From a virus: a stretch of 43,038 nucleotides of DNA. Positions within the stretch are counted from its first letter, which is position 1; each line of letters starts with the position of its first letter. A program made the translations under genes and the position numbers. Below are positions 30,241-39,100 of the stretch, piece after piece. A model generated the notes under the pieces. It was not told the DNA's origin. It did no database searches and was given only the letters and a program-made list of their open reading frames with translations. The stretch is taken from IMG/VR virus record IMGVR_UViG_3300036830_000278, positions 1-43,038 of that record, one strand, 5' to 3'.

Positions 30241-30888
30241 ATGGTAGTCCAAGACATTGTTACCGCATGCTCTACTGACTTCCGGCAGGTGCTGGCAAGT
30301 AGTGGCCCCGACGCAAACATCTTCATCTCATGGGTGGATAGGATCCATAAAGATGCCCTTCATACTGGAGTGTACAACCCACTTACACAACTTGTCTCTA
30401 CGATTAGTGTAGTGAGTGGGACCTCGGCTTATACGATCGATGTGGGTGGTGGTGCAGTTCGGCGCATCCAGCTTGTGTATGATCGTACCTTCGACCGCAT
30501 TCTGTTACCAGTAGAGTCGCTTTCGTATCCGACCAAGGAAGAGGATTCTTCGAGTCCTACTCAACCTCTGCAGATTCCCAAAGCGCTGCTAACTGCGCAG
30601 ACCATGGATCAGTGGCCTGAGTATTACAAGCGTGAGGGAGCAACCGGGCTTATACTGTTCCCCGCGCCCCAGAAGACTGCTTTCAACGGGACCTATGAGA
30701 TCCATTACGAGATGCAAGTTGCTGCTTTGACAGCGCTTAGTAGTACACTTGTGATTCCTGATGATGGCATAGATATGGTGACCGCTGGAGTCAATGTTTA
30801 TGTGGCACAGTTCCTCCATCTTGACACAGAAAGCCAGTACTGGTCGCAGCAGTATGAGGCTCTTAAACGAGGTAGTGCGAATCTCTAA
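30241..30888 (+). CDS. Second adaptor-like protein (short paralogue)
   Basis: The 215-residue protein opens with MVVQDIVTACSTDF and continues FISWVDRIHKDALH. This parallels VVNAVIQDQQ and YDYVDRVHQRILRES of the 28687 protein, and it ends with a comparable C-terminal helix (NVYVAQFLHLDTESQYW). Length is normal for T7 gp11-like tail tubular A proteins. No RBS is obvious because the upstream DNA is the repeat hairpin. It overlaps the next start as TAATG. Confidence 0.6.
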   Translation: MVVQDIVTACSTDFRQVLASSGPDANIFISWVDRIHKDALHTGVYNPLTQLVSTISVVSGTSAYTIDVGGGAVRRIQLVYDRTFDRILLPVESLSYPTKEEDSSSPTQPLQIPKALLTAQTMDQWPEYYKREGATGLILFPAPQKTAFNGTYEIHYEMQVAALTALSSTLVIPDDGIDMVTAGVNVYVAQFLHLDTESQYWSQQYEALKRGSANL

Positions 30889-33410
30889 TGCCTTACACGA
30901 CACAGACATCTGAGTTTTGGGGATGGTATCTCCGACACAACAACAGAGCCATCTGGCGCTATCTTCATGACGCCGGGGTGGACGTGTTTGCGTCAGGTCC
31001 TAACAACAATAGCCAGGCTTTCTTGCAGCTTCAAAATGTCTTACCTGCTGTAAATGGCGGATTCCAAAGGCGTTGGGGCGTATCTCTTATTGAGACGGTG
31101 TCCTCGCCATCAGCGACTTGGCCCCCCATTAGAACCTTTGCTTATAATTTTCCGCAGGATGTCTCTGATCCGTCGAACACAGCTGACACCAATATCTGGA
31201 TTGGTACTAACAACCAGAACTTCATTGCCTACACAGATGTCCCGGCGTTGTTCACTGGACCGAGTGTTCCTTCATCTTTTGCGTCTAGTGTAGGTAACGT
31301 CAATGCTGCGACGAGTCGGGGTTACTTCTACTATTGCAACGGAATTGATTCTCCGAAGAAGGTCAATCCTAGCTACACGACAGCTGACACCGATAGTCTC
31401 CTTGGAATAGCACTACCTACTGCAGGCTCTGGATATTCAAACTTCCCCTGCGCTCTGCTTGGTGGTATATCCAATTTAATCGGAGAAACTGTTTTCGGTG
31501 CTTCTAGTGGTTATGGTTATATCACCACGCCTACGGTGACAATTACCGATCCAACTGGCGGAGGCTCCGGCGCATCTATTACGCTGGGACTAGGTACCCA
31601 TGGGGAAGTGGTTAGTTATGCACTGATTTCTGGAGGTACCGGGTATGGGCAGGCAGAGGCTTCAATTACAGCACCTCCGGCTGGCGGTACGCAGGCCTCA
31701 TTGATTCTCTATGTGCAAACCAACTCAGGTGCGCCAAACTTCGGAGAGGTTGTTGGGGCCGACTTTGGTGGGCCTATGGCATTTAGTGGGGGAAGAACTT
31801 ATACAGTTGCACTGCAAAATAGTCTTACTGGGCATACATCTGATGTTTATATAACAGACGTTCCTGCTTCGATTACTACGGGAACTTTCTTAAATGCCTT
31901 GACGGCAGTGTACTCAACAATTGACACCACAGTCCTGACGAATGTCCCGGTGTACATTTCATCTACATCTGTGACTGCCGGTTATACACAGATTGAGATG
32001 GTTATCTCAGTTCCGGCTAATTCTATTGACCCGCAGATCGACACGGTTATTTTACTGGCTGGTGCTGATGGACAAGGGCTATCAACACTTTACGAAGTCA
32101 CTACAATTCCGTTGAGTTCCTTCACGCTGGTCTCAGGTTTCTACCAGTTTTATTACGTTGATACGCTTCCTGATACCTTCACTGACCAAAGTAATTCAGG
32201 CAACACTCTCTTAGAGGCCGACATCTGGTCTGAAACCGATTCCTTTGGCAACACCAACGGCATTGCTCTCAACACTCCACCTCCGCAGAACATAAACTTT
32301 TTTACTCAACATCAAGGTAGACTCTTCGGGACCGATGGGAAGACCGTGTTCTTCTCCAAGAGTCTTGACGAAGTTACAACCTCTACTGGTTTGATTACTT
32401 CAAAGTGGGAGGAAGCTTGGCCAGGTGACTACCAGCTTCCTGTGGCGCTGCAAAATGAGAACATTCTCGGGCTACGCTCTGACGGTACTACACTACATAT
32501 TGGAACGAACAAGAGCATGTTCACACTCTACGGTTCCGATCCCTCCTCCTTCAGTATCCCCAACCAAGCCTTTGCCACCACCGGAATCCTGAATAATGAC
32601 TGTTGGACTACAATCTATAACGAGGGCCAACCCTCTGGCTTCGCTTGGCTCACGCAAGATTTAAAGGTCATCTATTCAGACTTTGTAACCTACCGTGACG
32701 TAGGTACGCCTATCTATCCGATTCTCCAGTTGTTAACTCCGAGTAAAACCGCTAGCAACAAAGCGCTCTCTTTATCGTGGGGACCTTACAACTTTGTAGT
32801 GTTTGCTCTTTTTAATGGAGGAGGAGATCAACCGGAACTCTGGTTATGGGAAACTCGGCTAGGTAAATGGTATCAGTGGTTGCCCCCATTCCTTTCAGCG
32901 AGTAATGCGCTCAATGGTTTCTTTGTTTATCAGTATCCAGTAGCAAGTGGAAGTAGTAGTGCTGGCTCTGTTTACATGCAGTTCTGGATCAAGCAAGCTG
33001 GCGGAGCTGATGGTTTCATCGCTCGATTTGATCCTGCGGCACCCTTCGATGAAGGTAGCACAGTTATACCCTGGGCTATCCAGACAAGCTGGCAGGACCT
33101 TGGGGACTCAACATCAATCAAGGTTGTTAATGAGATCGAGGTTATCGGGTCAGAAGCTGAGAGTTGTACAGTTTCTCTTTACGGTGCTTCTAGCGAAAGC
33201 CAGTTTAGTTCTGGCGGTAACCTGTTAAAAACAGGTACCCCAGTTCAAGCCCCCCTTAGTACGATCGACGCCTTCAAATTCTATTGTGCTGGTGCGCCAA
33301 CCGCTGCGAAGTTTTACTCAATCCTGATCTCAAACGCGGGTACGAACGCTACTGACACGAATGTCTTAACAAGCTTTGTGCTCGAAACTTATCCAATGGC
33401 GAGAATCTAA
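30888..33410 (+). CDS. Tail nozzle/tail tubular B-like protein
   Basis: This 840-residue beta-rich protein follows the adaptor gene, as T7 gp12 and P22 gp10 do. The segments PAVNGGFQRRWGVSLI near the start, FFTQHQGRLFGTDGKTVFFS and ENILGLRSDGTTLHIGT in the second half are characteristic of nozzle/stabilisation proteins with a beta-propeller. It should form the distal tail tube through which DNA leaves. A glycine-rich beta insertion (GGGSGASITLGLGTHGEV, about residue 225) may be a capsular-binding domain. Confidence is good on class, moderate on orthology. Confidence 0.72.
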   Translation: MPYTTQTSEFWGWYLRHNNRAIWRYLHDAGVDVFASGPNNNSQAFLQLQNVLPAVNGGFQRRWGVSLIETVSSPSATWPPIRTFAYNFPQDVSDPSNTADTNIWIGTNNQNFIAYTDVPALFTGPSVPSSFASSVGNVNAATSRGYFYYCNGIDSPKKVNPSYTTADTDSLLGIALPTAGSGYSNFPCALLGGISNLIGETVFGASSGYGYITTPTVTITDPTGGGSGASITLGLGTHGEVVSYALISGGTGYGQAEASITAPPAGGTQASLILYVQTNSGAPNFGEVVGADFGGPMAFSGGRTYTVALQNSLTGHTSDVYITDVPASITTGTFLNALTAVYSTIDTTVLTNVPVYISSTSVTAGYTQIEMVISVPANSIDPQIDTVILLAGADGQGLSTLYEVTTIPLSSFTLVSGFYQFYYVDTLPDTFTDQSNSGNTLLEADIWSETDSFGNTNGIALNTPPPQNINFFTQHQGRLFGTDGKTVFFSKSLDEVTTSTGLITSKWEEAWPGDYQLPVALQNENILGLRSDGTTLHIGTNKSMFTLYGSDPSSFSIPNQAFATTGILNNDCWTTIYNEGQPSGFAWLTQDLKVIYSDFVTYRDVGTPIYPILQLLTPSKTASNKALSLSWGPYNFVVFALFNGGGDQPELWLWETRLGKWYQWLPPFLSASNALNGFFVYQYPVASGSSSAGSVYMQFWIKQAGGADGFIARFDPAAPFDEGSTVIPWAIQTSWQDLGDSTSIKVVNEIEVIGSEAESCTVSLYGASSESQFSSGGNLLKTGTPVQAPLSTIDAFKFYCAGAPTAAKFYSILISNAGTNATDTNVLTSFVLETYPMARI

Positions 33411-33584
33411 ATGATTGTTCTTCGACTTCCTGGGGACCATCCCCACCAACCCATAATCTCTAAGTGGGCGCAGGATAAAGAAAGCATCCTAACATCCCAC
33501 TCGACTCAAATTCAACAGCTTCAGAATGTTCTCAAGAATATCCTGGGCAACAATCCAGAATTAGGCAAACCATTTAATGGATAA
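33411..33584 (+). CDS. Small hypothetical protein, 57 aa
   Basis: The ATG directly follows the nozzle stop codon, and the stop overlaps the next gene by 8 nt, so it is embedded in a coupled chain. It has a helical C-terminal half (STQIQQLQNVLKNILGNN). No family recognised; perhaps a minor tail or ejection-complex protein. Confidence 0.6.
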   Translation: MIVLRLPGDHPHQPIISKWAQDKESILTSHSTQIQQLQNVLKNILGNNPELGKPFNG

Positions 33585-33864
33585 CTGGGAGAAACTCGCA
33601 GCAACAATCTACTACGTGGGAGCTGGCGCTGTCCTTCTTGCGACGACGCTACGCTTCTTCTATCGGTGGATTGTTAACTACGATAGTGATCGTGACTTAG
33701 CTGATGAGCTAAGAAATGTTCACCTTCCAAATATCTACTTTGCAATCGAGCAGATTGCGGTTGCCCTAAACATCACCATACAGCCTGCGATATCGCCAGG
33801 CTATAAACCCCTCGTTAGTAGGTCTCAGTGGATCCAATCCGTCTTGCAACACAAGAAGAAGTAA
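33577..33864 (+). CDS. Small membrane protein, 95 aa, holin-like topology
   Basis: One hydrophobic segment (TIYYVGAGAVLLATTLRFFY, residues 10-29) is followed by a polar helix (DSDRDLADELRNVHLPNIYF). A single-span protein of this size in the ejection gene region could be a holin or a membrane component of DNA ejection. Near the C-terminus a dispersed repeat is read as SPGYKPL, leaving only a short basic tail (ending HKKK). It overlaps its neighbours at both ends. Confidence 0.55.
   Translation: MDNWEKLAATIYYVGAGAVLLATTLRFFYRWIVNYDSDRDLADELRNVHLPNIYFAIEQIAVALNITIQPAISPGYKPLVSRSQWIQSVLQHKKK
33794..33816 (-). repeat. Dispersed phage repeat, copy 13 (inverted, in frame in a gene)
   Basis: All 23 bp are identical to 1419-1441. 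The copy lies near the 3' end of the small membrane protein gene, just upstream of the GTG start of the next gene. Confidence 0.9.
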
Positions 33865-34166
33865 CACCAATTGCTGATGTCATGGACATCACACCAACCT
33901 CTACCGTTGTGACTTTTGGTGGAAAAGACTTTGCAGTCATCAGAGTTTGTTATGAGATTGACCCGATGATCTTTGCTGAAGATACTGCTGATCGACGTAA
34001 GCTATTCTTTTTGACTAACTTAGAGACCTCTCTCCGTCTTCAAGGAGTCAAAGAAGTTTATTTCAACGTCAAGGCAGATGATCCACAATACCTCGAAGTG
34101 CTCAAGCATCTTGGTGCTGAGCCGATGTCAGATATTCCAACTGTTCGCTTTAAGAAGGTTTTGTAA
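33828..34166 (+). CDS. GNAT-like acetyltransferase-family protein
   Basis: This 112-residue protein starts at GTG 33828, overlapping the previous gene by 37 nt. IRLATQEEVTPIADVM at the N-terminus, a central strand FAVIRVCYEIDP and LRLQGVKEVYFNVKADD then LEVLKHLGAEP resemble the compact GNAT-like proteins common in podovirus tail and ejection operons. The acetyl-CoA loop is not obvious, so enzymatic activity is doubtful. It ends in a TAATG overlap. Confidence 0.55.
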   Translation: MDPIRLATQEEVTPIADVMDITPTSTVVTFGGKDFAVIRVCYEIDPMIFAEDTADRRKLFFLTNLETSLRLQGVKEVYFNVKADDPQYLEVLKHLGAEPMSDIPTVRFKKVL

Positions 34167-34816
34167 TGGGCACTAAGACAACTACCGATACTTCAAACCA
34201 GTACAACTCTGGTTCGATGAACACGTACAACGCGTTCCAGCCACAGCTCATGGGAAATCTTTTGCAGATGGCAAACAACCCATTGGGGAGCTCGTTCTTT
34301 AAGAACCAACTCTCTCAACAACAGGCTGCCTCTAATCAGATTGGTCAACGGAGTAACTCAAATCTCCTGCAGAACATGCGAGCAGGTGGCGGACTCTTAA
34401 GCAACTCTGCCGGGTTCATGGCAGGCGCGCTGGGACGAAACCAGCTTACCAACAACATGATGCAGGCGAATACATTCAATTCCTCGCTTAACTCCGCTCT
34501 GCAGAACCGCAACATGGCGCAAATGGCTATGCAAGCGTATCAGCCGCTTCAAACGGGTCAGAACTCTACACAAAGCACTGGTGGTCTAGGAACTTGGCTC
34601 CCTCAACTTGCAGGGGCTGCTCTTGGTGTAGCCATGCCTGGTATTGGCTCGGCTCTGGGTGGTCTGGGATTTAGCGCTGGCTATAAGCCAGGGGGCGGTG
34701 GAGGCTCAGCTCCAATGGCGACCAACCCGTTTGGTATGGGTGGCGTGAGCGGCGGAATGAGCGGCGGTGGCTTCAATCCAAACTATTCAGGCAATCCAGG
34801 CAACATTGCATACTAG
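34166..34816 (+). CDS. Internal virion/ejection protein, small
   Basis: The 216-residue protein is rich in Asn, Gln, Ser, Met and Gly. It has a helical first half (NQLTNNMMQANTFNSSLNSA), a hydrophobic stretch (LAGAALGVAMPGIGSALGG, about residues 151-169) and a glycine-rich tail. That composition and the following two large ejection-type genes match the gp14-like small internal core protein of podoviruses, which inserts in the outer membrane during DNA ejection. Recognition is by composition and position. Confidence 0.6.
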   Translation: MGTKTTTDTSNQYNSGSMNTYNAFQPQLMGNLLQMANNPLGSSFFKNQLSQQQAASNQIGQRSNSNLLQNMRAGGGLLSNSAGFMAGALGRNQLTNNMMQANTFNSSLNSALQNRNMAQMAMQAYQPLQTGQNSTQSTGGLGTWLPQLAGAALGVAMPGIGSALGGLGFSAGYKPGGGGGSAPMATNPFGMGGVSGGMSGGGFNPNYSGNPGNIAY

Positions 34817-34824
34817 GAATCTAA

Positions 34825-36135
34825 ATGGCTTTTGACGAAATTCCCTCCTTCACACAGAATCCGCTGGTGCAAGCAATTGGCAACCATCTTGGTATGGGGC
34901 CTCTTTTGGCAGCTGCCAATGGCACACCGCCGCCTAGTCCCACACCACCTGCTCCCCAGGTGGTGATGAGGCCGGGGCGTTCTCAGACAGAAGGTGCAAA
35001 CACTCCGCGTGAGTTCAGGCAGCATGCACCAGAAGCTCGACAAGCTCCACAGAGGGGTTTAGGGCCTGGAGGGGGATCGTCGCCTAATATGGCTATGCCC
35101 GGCGTGATGAGTCCTGACGTGCTTATGCACCCTGAAGTGCAGAAACTGTTGGGTAGCTATGGGATTACACCAGACCAACTCCAACAGACTGTAAGCAATG
35201 CTTCGCCAAACCTTTTTATTACTAATCCAGCAGCTTATGAGAAGCACCCGCTGTTGTCGGGCATGTTGGAGCATGGGTTGGAGGGCGCTGCGTTTACACA
35301 TGGAGGCCAGACAATAGGCGACAGCATTAGCAATGTTGCGCAGGGGTTGTTGGGGGCGCAGGCTGCTAGAGTTGCGAAGTATAACAACCAGCTCATGATG
35401 CCGTTTGCGGAGGCGGGTCAGGTTGCCGGGCTGAAGAATCAGCAGCAAGAAGAAGACTTTAAGATGGCCCAGGCTAAGCACTATCAGGACTTAGAAGACC
35501 ATTATCAGTCGATGGATCAGACTCGGCAGCAGTATGAGCAGGGACTTGTTGCTATCAAACAACAGCAGGAACAGATCAGTAATCAAGGGATGAATCTGAA
35601 GTACTTGTCCCCTACTTATGATCCGGTTCTTTCGTATGTTGACAAGAATGCTTTGTCTGCGTTGGACCAGAAATATGGTAGTTGGCGTAGCGCGCCCCCT
35701 GCTGAGGTAGATCCGATCTTTGCTGCGGGCATGGCTGCGCGTAATGCAGACATGCAGAAGAACAAAGAGAAGCTTGCGAACATAAGCAATGTCGGTAAAA
35801 TTGCTGCGGCTAGGGCTGGTGGAAGCTCGCGTACTCCGAACTATGAAAATACAGATGCCAGAAACGTCTACAACAATGCCAACAAGAAGCTCGACCAGTT
35901 TGATCAAGACCTCTCGACTAAACACGTAGCGTCCGATGATCAAGGCAACATGTTGGTTCAAGGCGATCCAATGGCGGCAACTTATCGCGCCAGACTGGCT
36001 AAAGCTGTCGATGATGCTAAGGACGCCATGACACAGTCCGAGCAGCAACTTACTGTGCCTGAGAACCCAGGAACCAATCAACCCAAATCTCGCCACATTC
36101 CAACCTATGATCCGGTGACAAGAACGTTCAAATAA
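34825..36135 (+). CDS. Internal virion/ejection protein, medium (436 aa)
   Basis: It follows the gp14-like gene. The N-terminal 100 residues are Pro/Gly-rich and probably disordered, and include a dispersed repeat read as QRGLGPG. The body is a long helical, Gln-rich region (MDQTRQQYEQGLVAIKQQQE), as in gp15-type core proteins that build the periplasmic DNA channel. The stop overlaps the next start as TAATG. Confidence 0.55.
   Translation: MAFDEIPSFTQNPLVQAIGNHLGMGPLLAAANGTPPPSPTPPAPQVVMRPGRSQTEGANTPREFRQHAPEARQAPQRGLGPGGGSSPNMAMPGVMSPDVLMHPEVQKLLGSYGITPDQLQQTVSNASPNLFITNPAAYEKHPLLSGMLEHGLEGAAFTHGGQTIGDSISNVAQGLLGAQAARVAKYNNQLMMPFAEAGQVAGLKNQQQEEDFKMAQAKHYQDLEDHYQSMDQTRQQYEQGLVAIKQQQEQISNQGMNLKYLSPTYDPVLSYVDKNALSALDQKYGSWRSAPPAEVDPIFAAGMAARNADMQKNKEKLANISNVGKIAAARAGGSSRTPNYENTDARNVYNNANKKLDQFDQDLSTKHVASDDQGNMLVQGDPMAATYRARLAKAVDDAKDAMTQSEQQLTVPENPGTNQPKSRHIPTYDPVTRTFK
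35052..35069 (+). repeat. Dispersed phage repeat, copy 14 (in frame in a gene)
   Basis: GAGGGGTTTAGGGCCTGG lies in the disordered N-terminal coding part of the 34825 gene. It is in the opposite orientation to the copies at 33796 and 37448. Confidence 0.9.
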
Positions 36136-39100
36136 TGCCAAATCAATTCCAGACAGTAAATGTTCCCGGAGTGGGACCTGTAAACTTCCCCTCCGGGATG
36201 GCGCAAGCAGACATCGCAGATGCCATCGATAAGAACTTTCCGCAAGTGAAAATTCAAGCAGACGCCGCACGGGAAGAGCAGACCCGGCGGTTTTCTGCTG
36301 GCATAAGCTCTATGTTGCCACAAGGGCCTCAGTTCAAGCCAATGGACTTGATGCCCAAGCTCACGCCTCCGAACACCGAACGGTCCTGGGCGCTCTCTGA
36401 GTTTAATACCCAACGCAGCGAGGGGAACCGTGTCCTATCAGGACAGGGTGGTGGCAGTGTTGCGCCCCTGCCCAGCATTCAGGAAATGCCCAACGCACTA
36501 AGTGGCGTGATGGATTCGAACGAGCGCGCGCAGGCTCGGGCCGATCTCCAGATGACAAGCGGTACCGACGCGGCTGCCGATCTTAGAAAACGGCTTAACG
36601 CGTCCTATGCTGCTGTCGGTGGTACACTCGGAACTGAAAGCGGTGTGGCTGGCTTAGGGGCGGAGAAGGCGGCTCAGTTCTCTAATTATCCACTGCTGCC
36701 ACATGCGTTGGATATCGCGGCACTTCCCGCTGTTGCCACGAGCGAAGCCTTTGGGAAGGGACCTGGCCCATATAAGAATGTCGGTACTGTTGGCATCCCT
36801 AACATGCTGGCAGAAACAAAAAGAGCTCCAGGGACCCTGGAGCCCGCACCAAGTAGTGCGCTAGAGATTGCTAAAGGTGTTGGTCGTGGCCTATATGGGG
36901 CCGGAACAGCCTTGACCACGCCTGGAAATATTGCACTGGCTGCTGGAATGACTGTCATGCCAGAAGCAGGGCTGGGAAAGCTAGCACAGGTGGGCTTCAC
37001 TGCCCAAACTGGAGTCGGCGCTTACCAGGCGGGCAAGAAGTTCTTGCAGGATAACACTGCTGGCTCGCGTGCTGAAGACGCAACAAATGCTGTTGTAAAC
37101 TTGGGGCTGACTGCTCTGGGAGCGCACGGTCTTCACGGAGACCAGGCAGTAGACGCAGTTAAGAACAATCCCGAGCCCGCTGTTCAGGATCAAGCAAATA
37201 AGGCAGCGGTCCAACAGAGTGCACCACAGCCCGTAGTGCCTCCGCCGTCGCCCCTTAATTTAGATACGCTAACTCCGATCAAGGCAACCCCTAAGCCCAA
37301 AGCGAAGGTGGGTCCGCTCTTTGACATGAGCGAGTCGATTAATAAAGCCATACCCAAAGCTGGTGGTGGGGAGATTCCCGCGGAAGCCGTTCCTCAAGTG
37401 AGTGCGAAGCCCTTAGATAGCGGCGTCGCCAAGCCTGTAGACAACCCCCAGGCAATAAACCCCTCCATAGGACCCTCTCTTGACGACATCGAGTCACGAC
37501 TCCGCCCGCAGGTTGGGTACCTTGTGCGCTTGCGCCAACTTGCTATTGGTGCAAGGAATCGGCTCGACATCGACTATGCCCTCCACTCAGTGCGTGGACA
37601 GGACCCGGACAACCCTGGTATGTACTCTCCGAATGAGAATCCCCTCGCCGTAGGTGGGCATTCGTTTGACTCCCTGCGTCCAGGCAGGCAACATATGATT
37701 CAGACGGTGGCAGACTCTCTTGGAGTCTCGGTGGATTCCATTGCAGACAATCATTGGAGATTGACCGATGACCAAGTCAAGACTCTTAGGGATGTGAGGA
37801 AGGCAGGTTTACGCCCGATCCCCACTCCTGACGACCCGTTCGGTGCGACTACTCCGCATCCTTATGCAGCGGATATCAACCAGGCCAATGCCAAGGCTGT
37901 TGGAATTCCTAACGCAAAGGACTTGATCAGTCAGCTTCATGAGGCAGATCGCAATGAGTTTCGGCGTAGGCGAGACCTCTCTAAAGCGGCGGTCGATCAA
38001 GCACGGCAGTCCTCTTCAGAGGTTGCTAGTGGCGACTTGTCTGTGGTTGGTGGGCATAAAGCTACTGCTGGTGGCCACGTAACTGGTGGTATGAAAGATC
38101 TCGACTCAATTATGTTTGAGCACGAGATGATGCAAAAGGTTGTCTCACAGCGCCTCGAACAAGCACAGACTGATATTATCCCCACTCTCAAGGAATGGCG
38201 GCTTGCTCGGGCTACTGAAAAGAAGCCAAGCCTACTTGCACAGCAGGTTGCTGCACTATCTGATAAGACAGGTCTCCCGGAGGAACTCTATGCCCCGCAA
38301 CATCTTGGCCCCAAAAGTGCCCCGTTCTCCTCGACCAGCTCAGTATCGCAACCCATTCCGAGCACCAAAGGACCCAAGGCGATCAACGCCTCCGAAGGCC
38401 CCATTAGCACCCCGCAGCCCGAAGATCAAGGTGGTGCAGTTCTAGATGATAAGATCAAGACCCTACTTGAGGACACCAAGTCTCGGCACGGCTCGATCAT
38501 TGGAGGTGGGTTCTCTGCGATCATCAATGGAGTTAAAGATAAATATCACAATCCGGATACTGTGACAAAAGCGTTCTACTTGTTGGCGAAGGATTACAGC
38601 AGGAATCTAGACGCTAAGATGACCGACCCTCTCAAAGCGACGATGGATAAGCTCGACAAGATGCCTCCAGAGGCAGGAGAGTCTACGCTCTATGCCAATC
38701 CATTGCCTGAGATCTTGAACAAGATGCTCCAGCCCAAGCCCACAGTGAGTGCGGCTAAGGCAGACTTTCCCTCAGCACTTGCTGAAGGGCGCATCCCGGA
38801 GCAGCCCATCACGGACCTCTTGGATCGATTGAATAATCGGGACTCTACGCCAGATGGTGCAACAAAGCAATTCAACAACTATGTGGCTAATGAGACACAG
38901 AAGTTTGTGGAAGGCTGGAAGGATGCGCCTGGTACATTCAAGGAGAGGCTTAGCAAGCTTGGCGACTTCTTCACGCAACTGGGTCAACTCTATAAAAATC
39001 GGCCTGGGCTGGATCAAATTGATCTTGCTAATGGGATCAGAAACCTGAAGGTCCTTCAAGCTGGCATCGAAGTCAAGGACTTTCAAGACAAGCTCAACGA

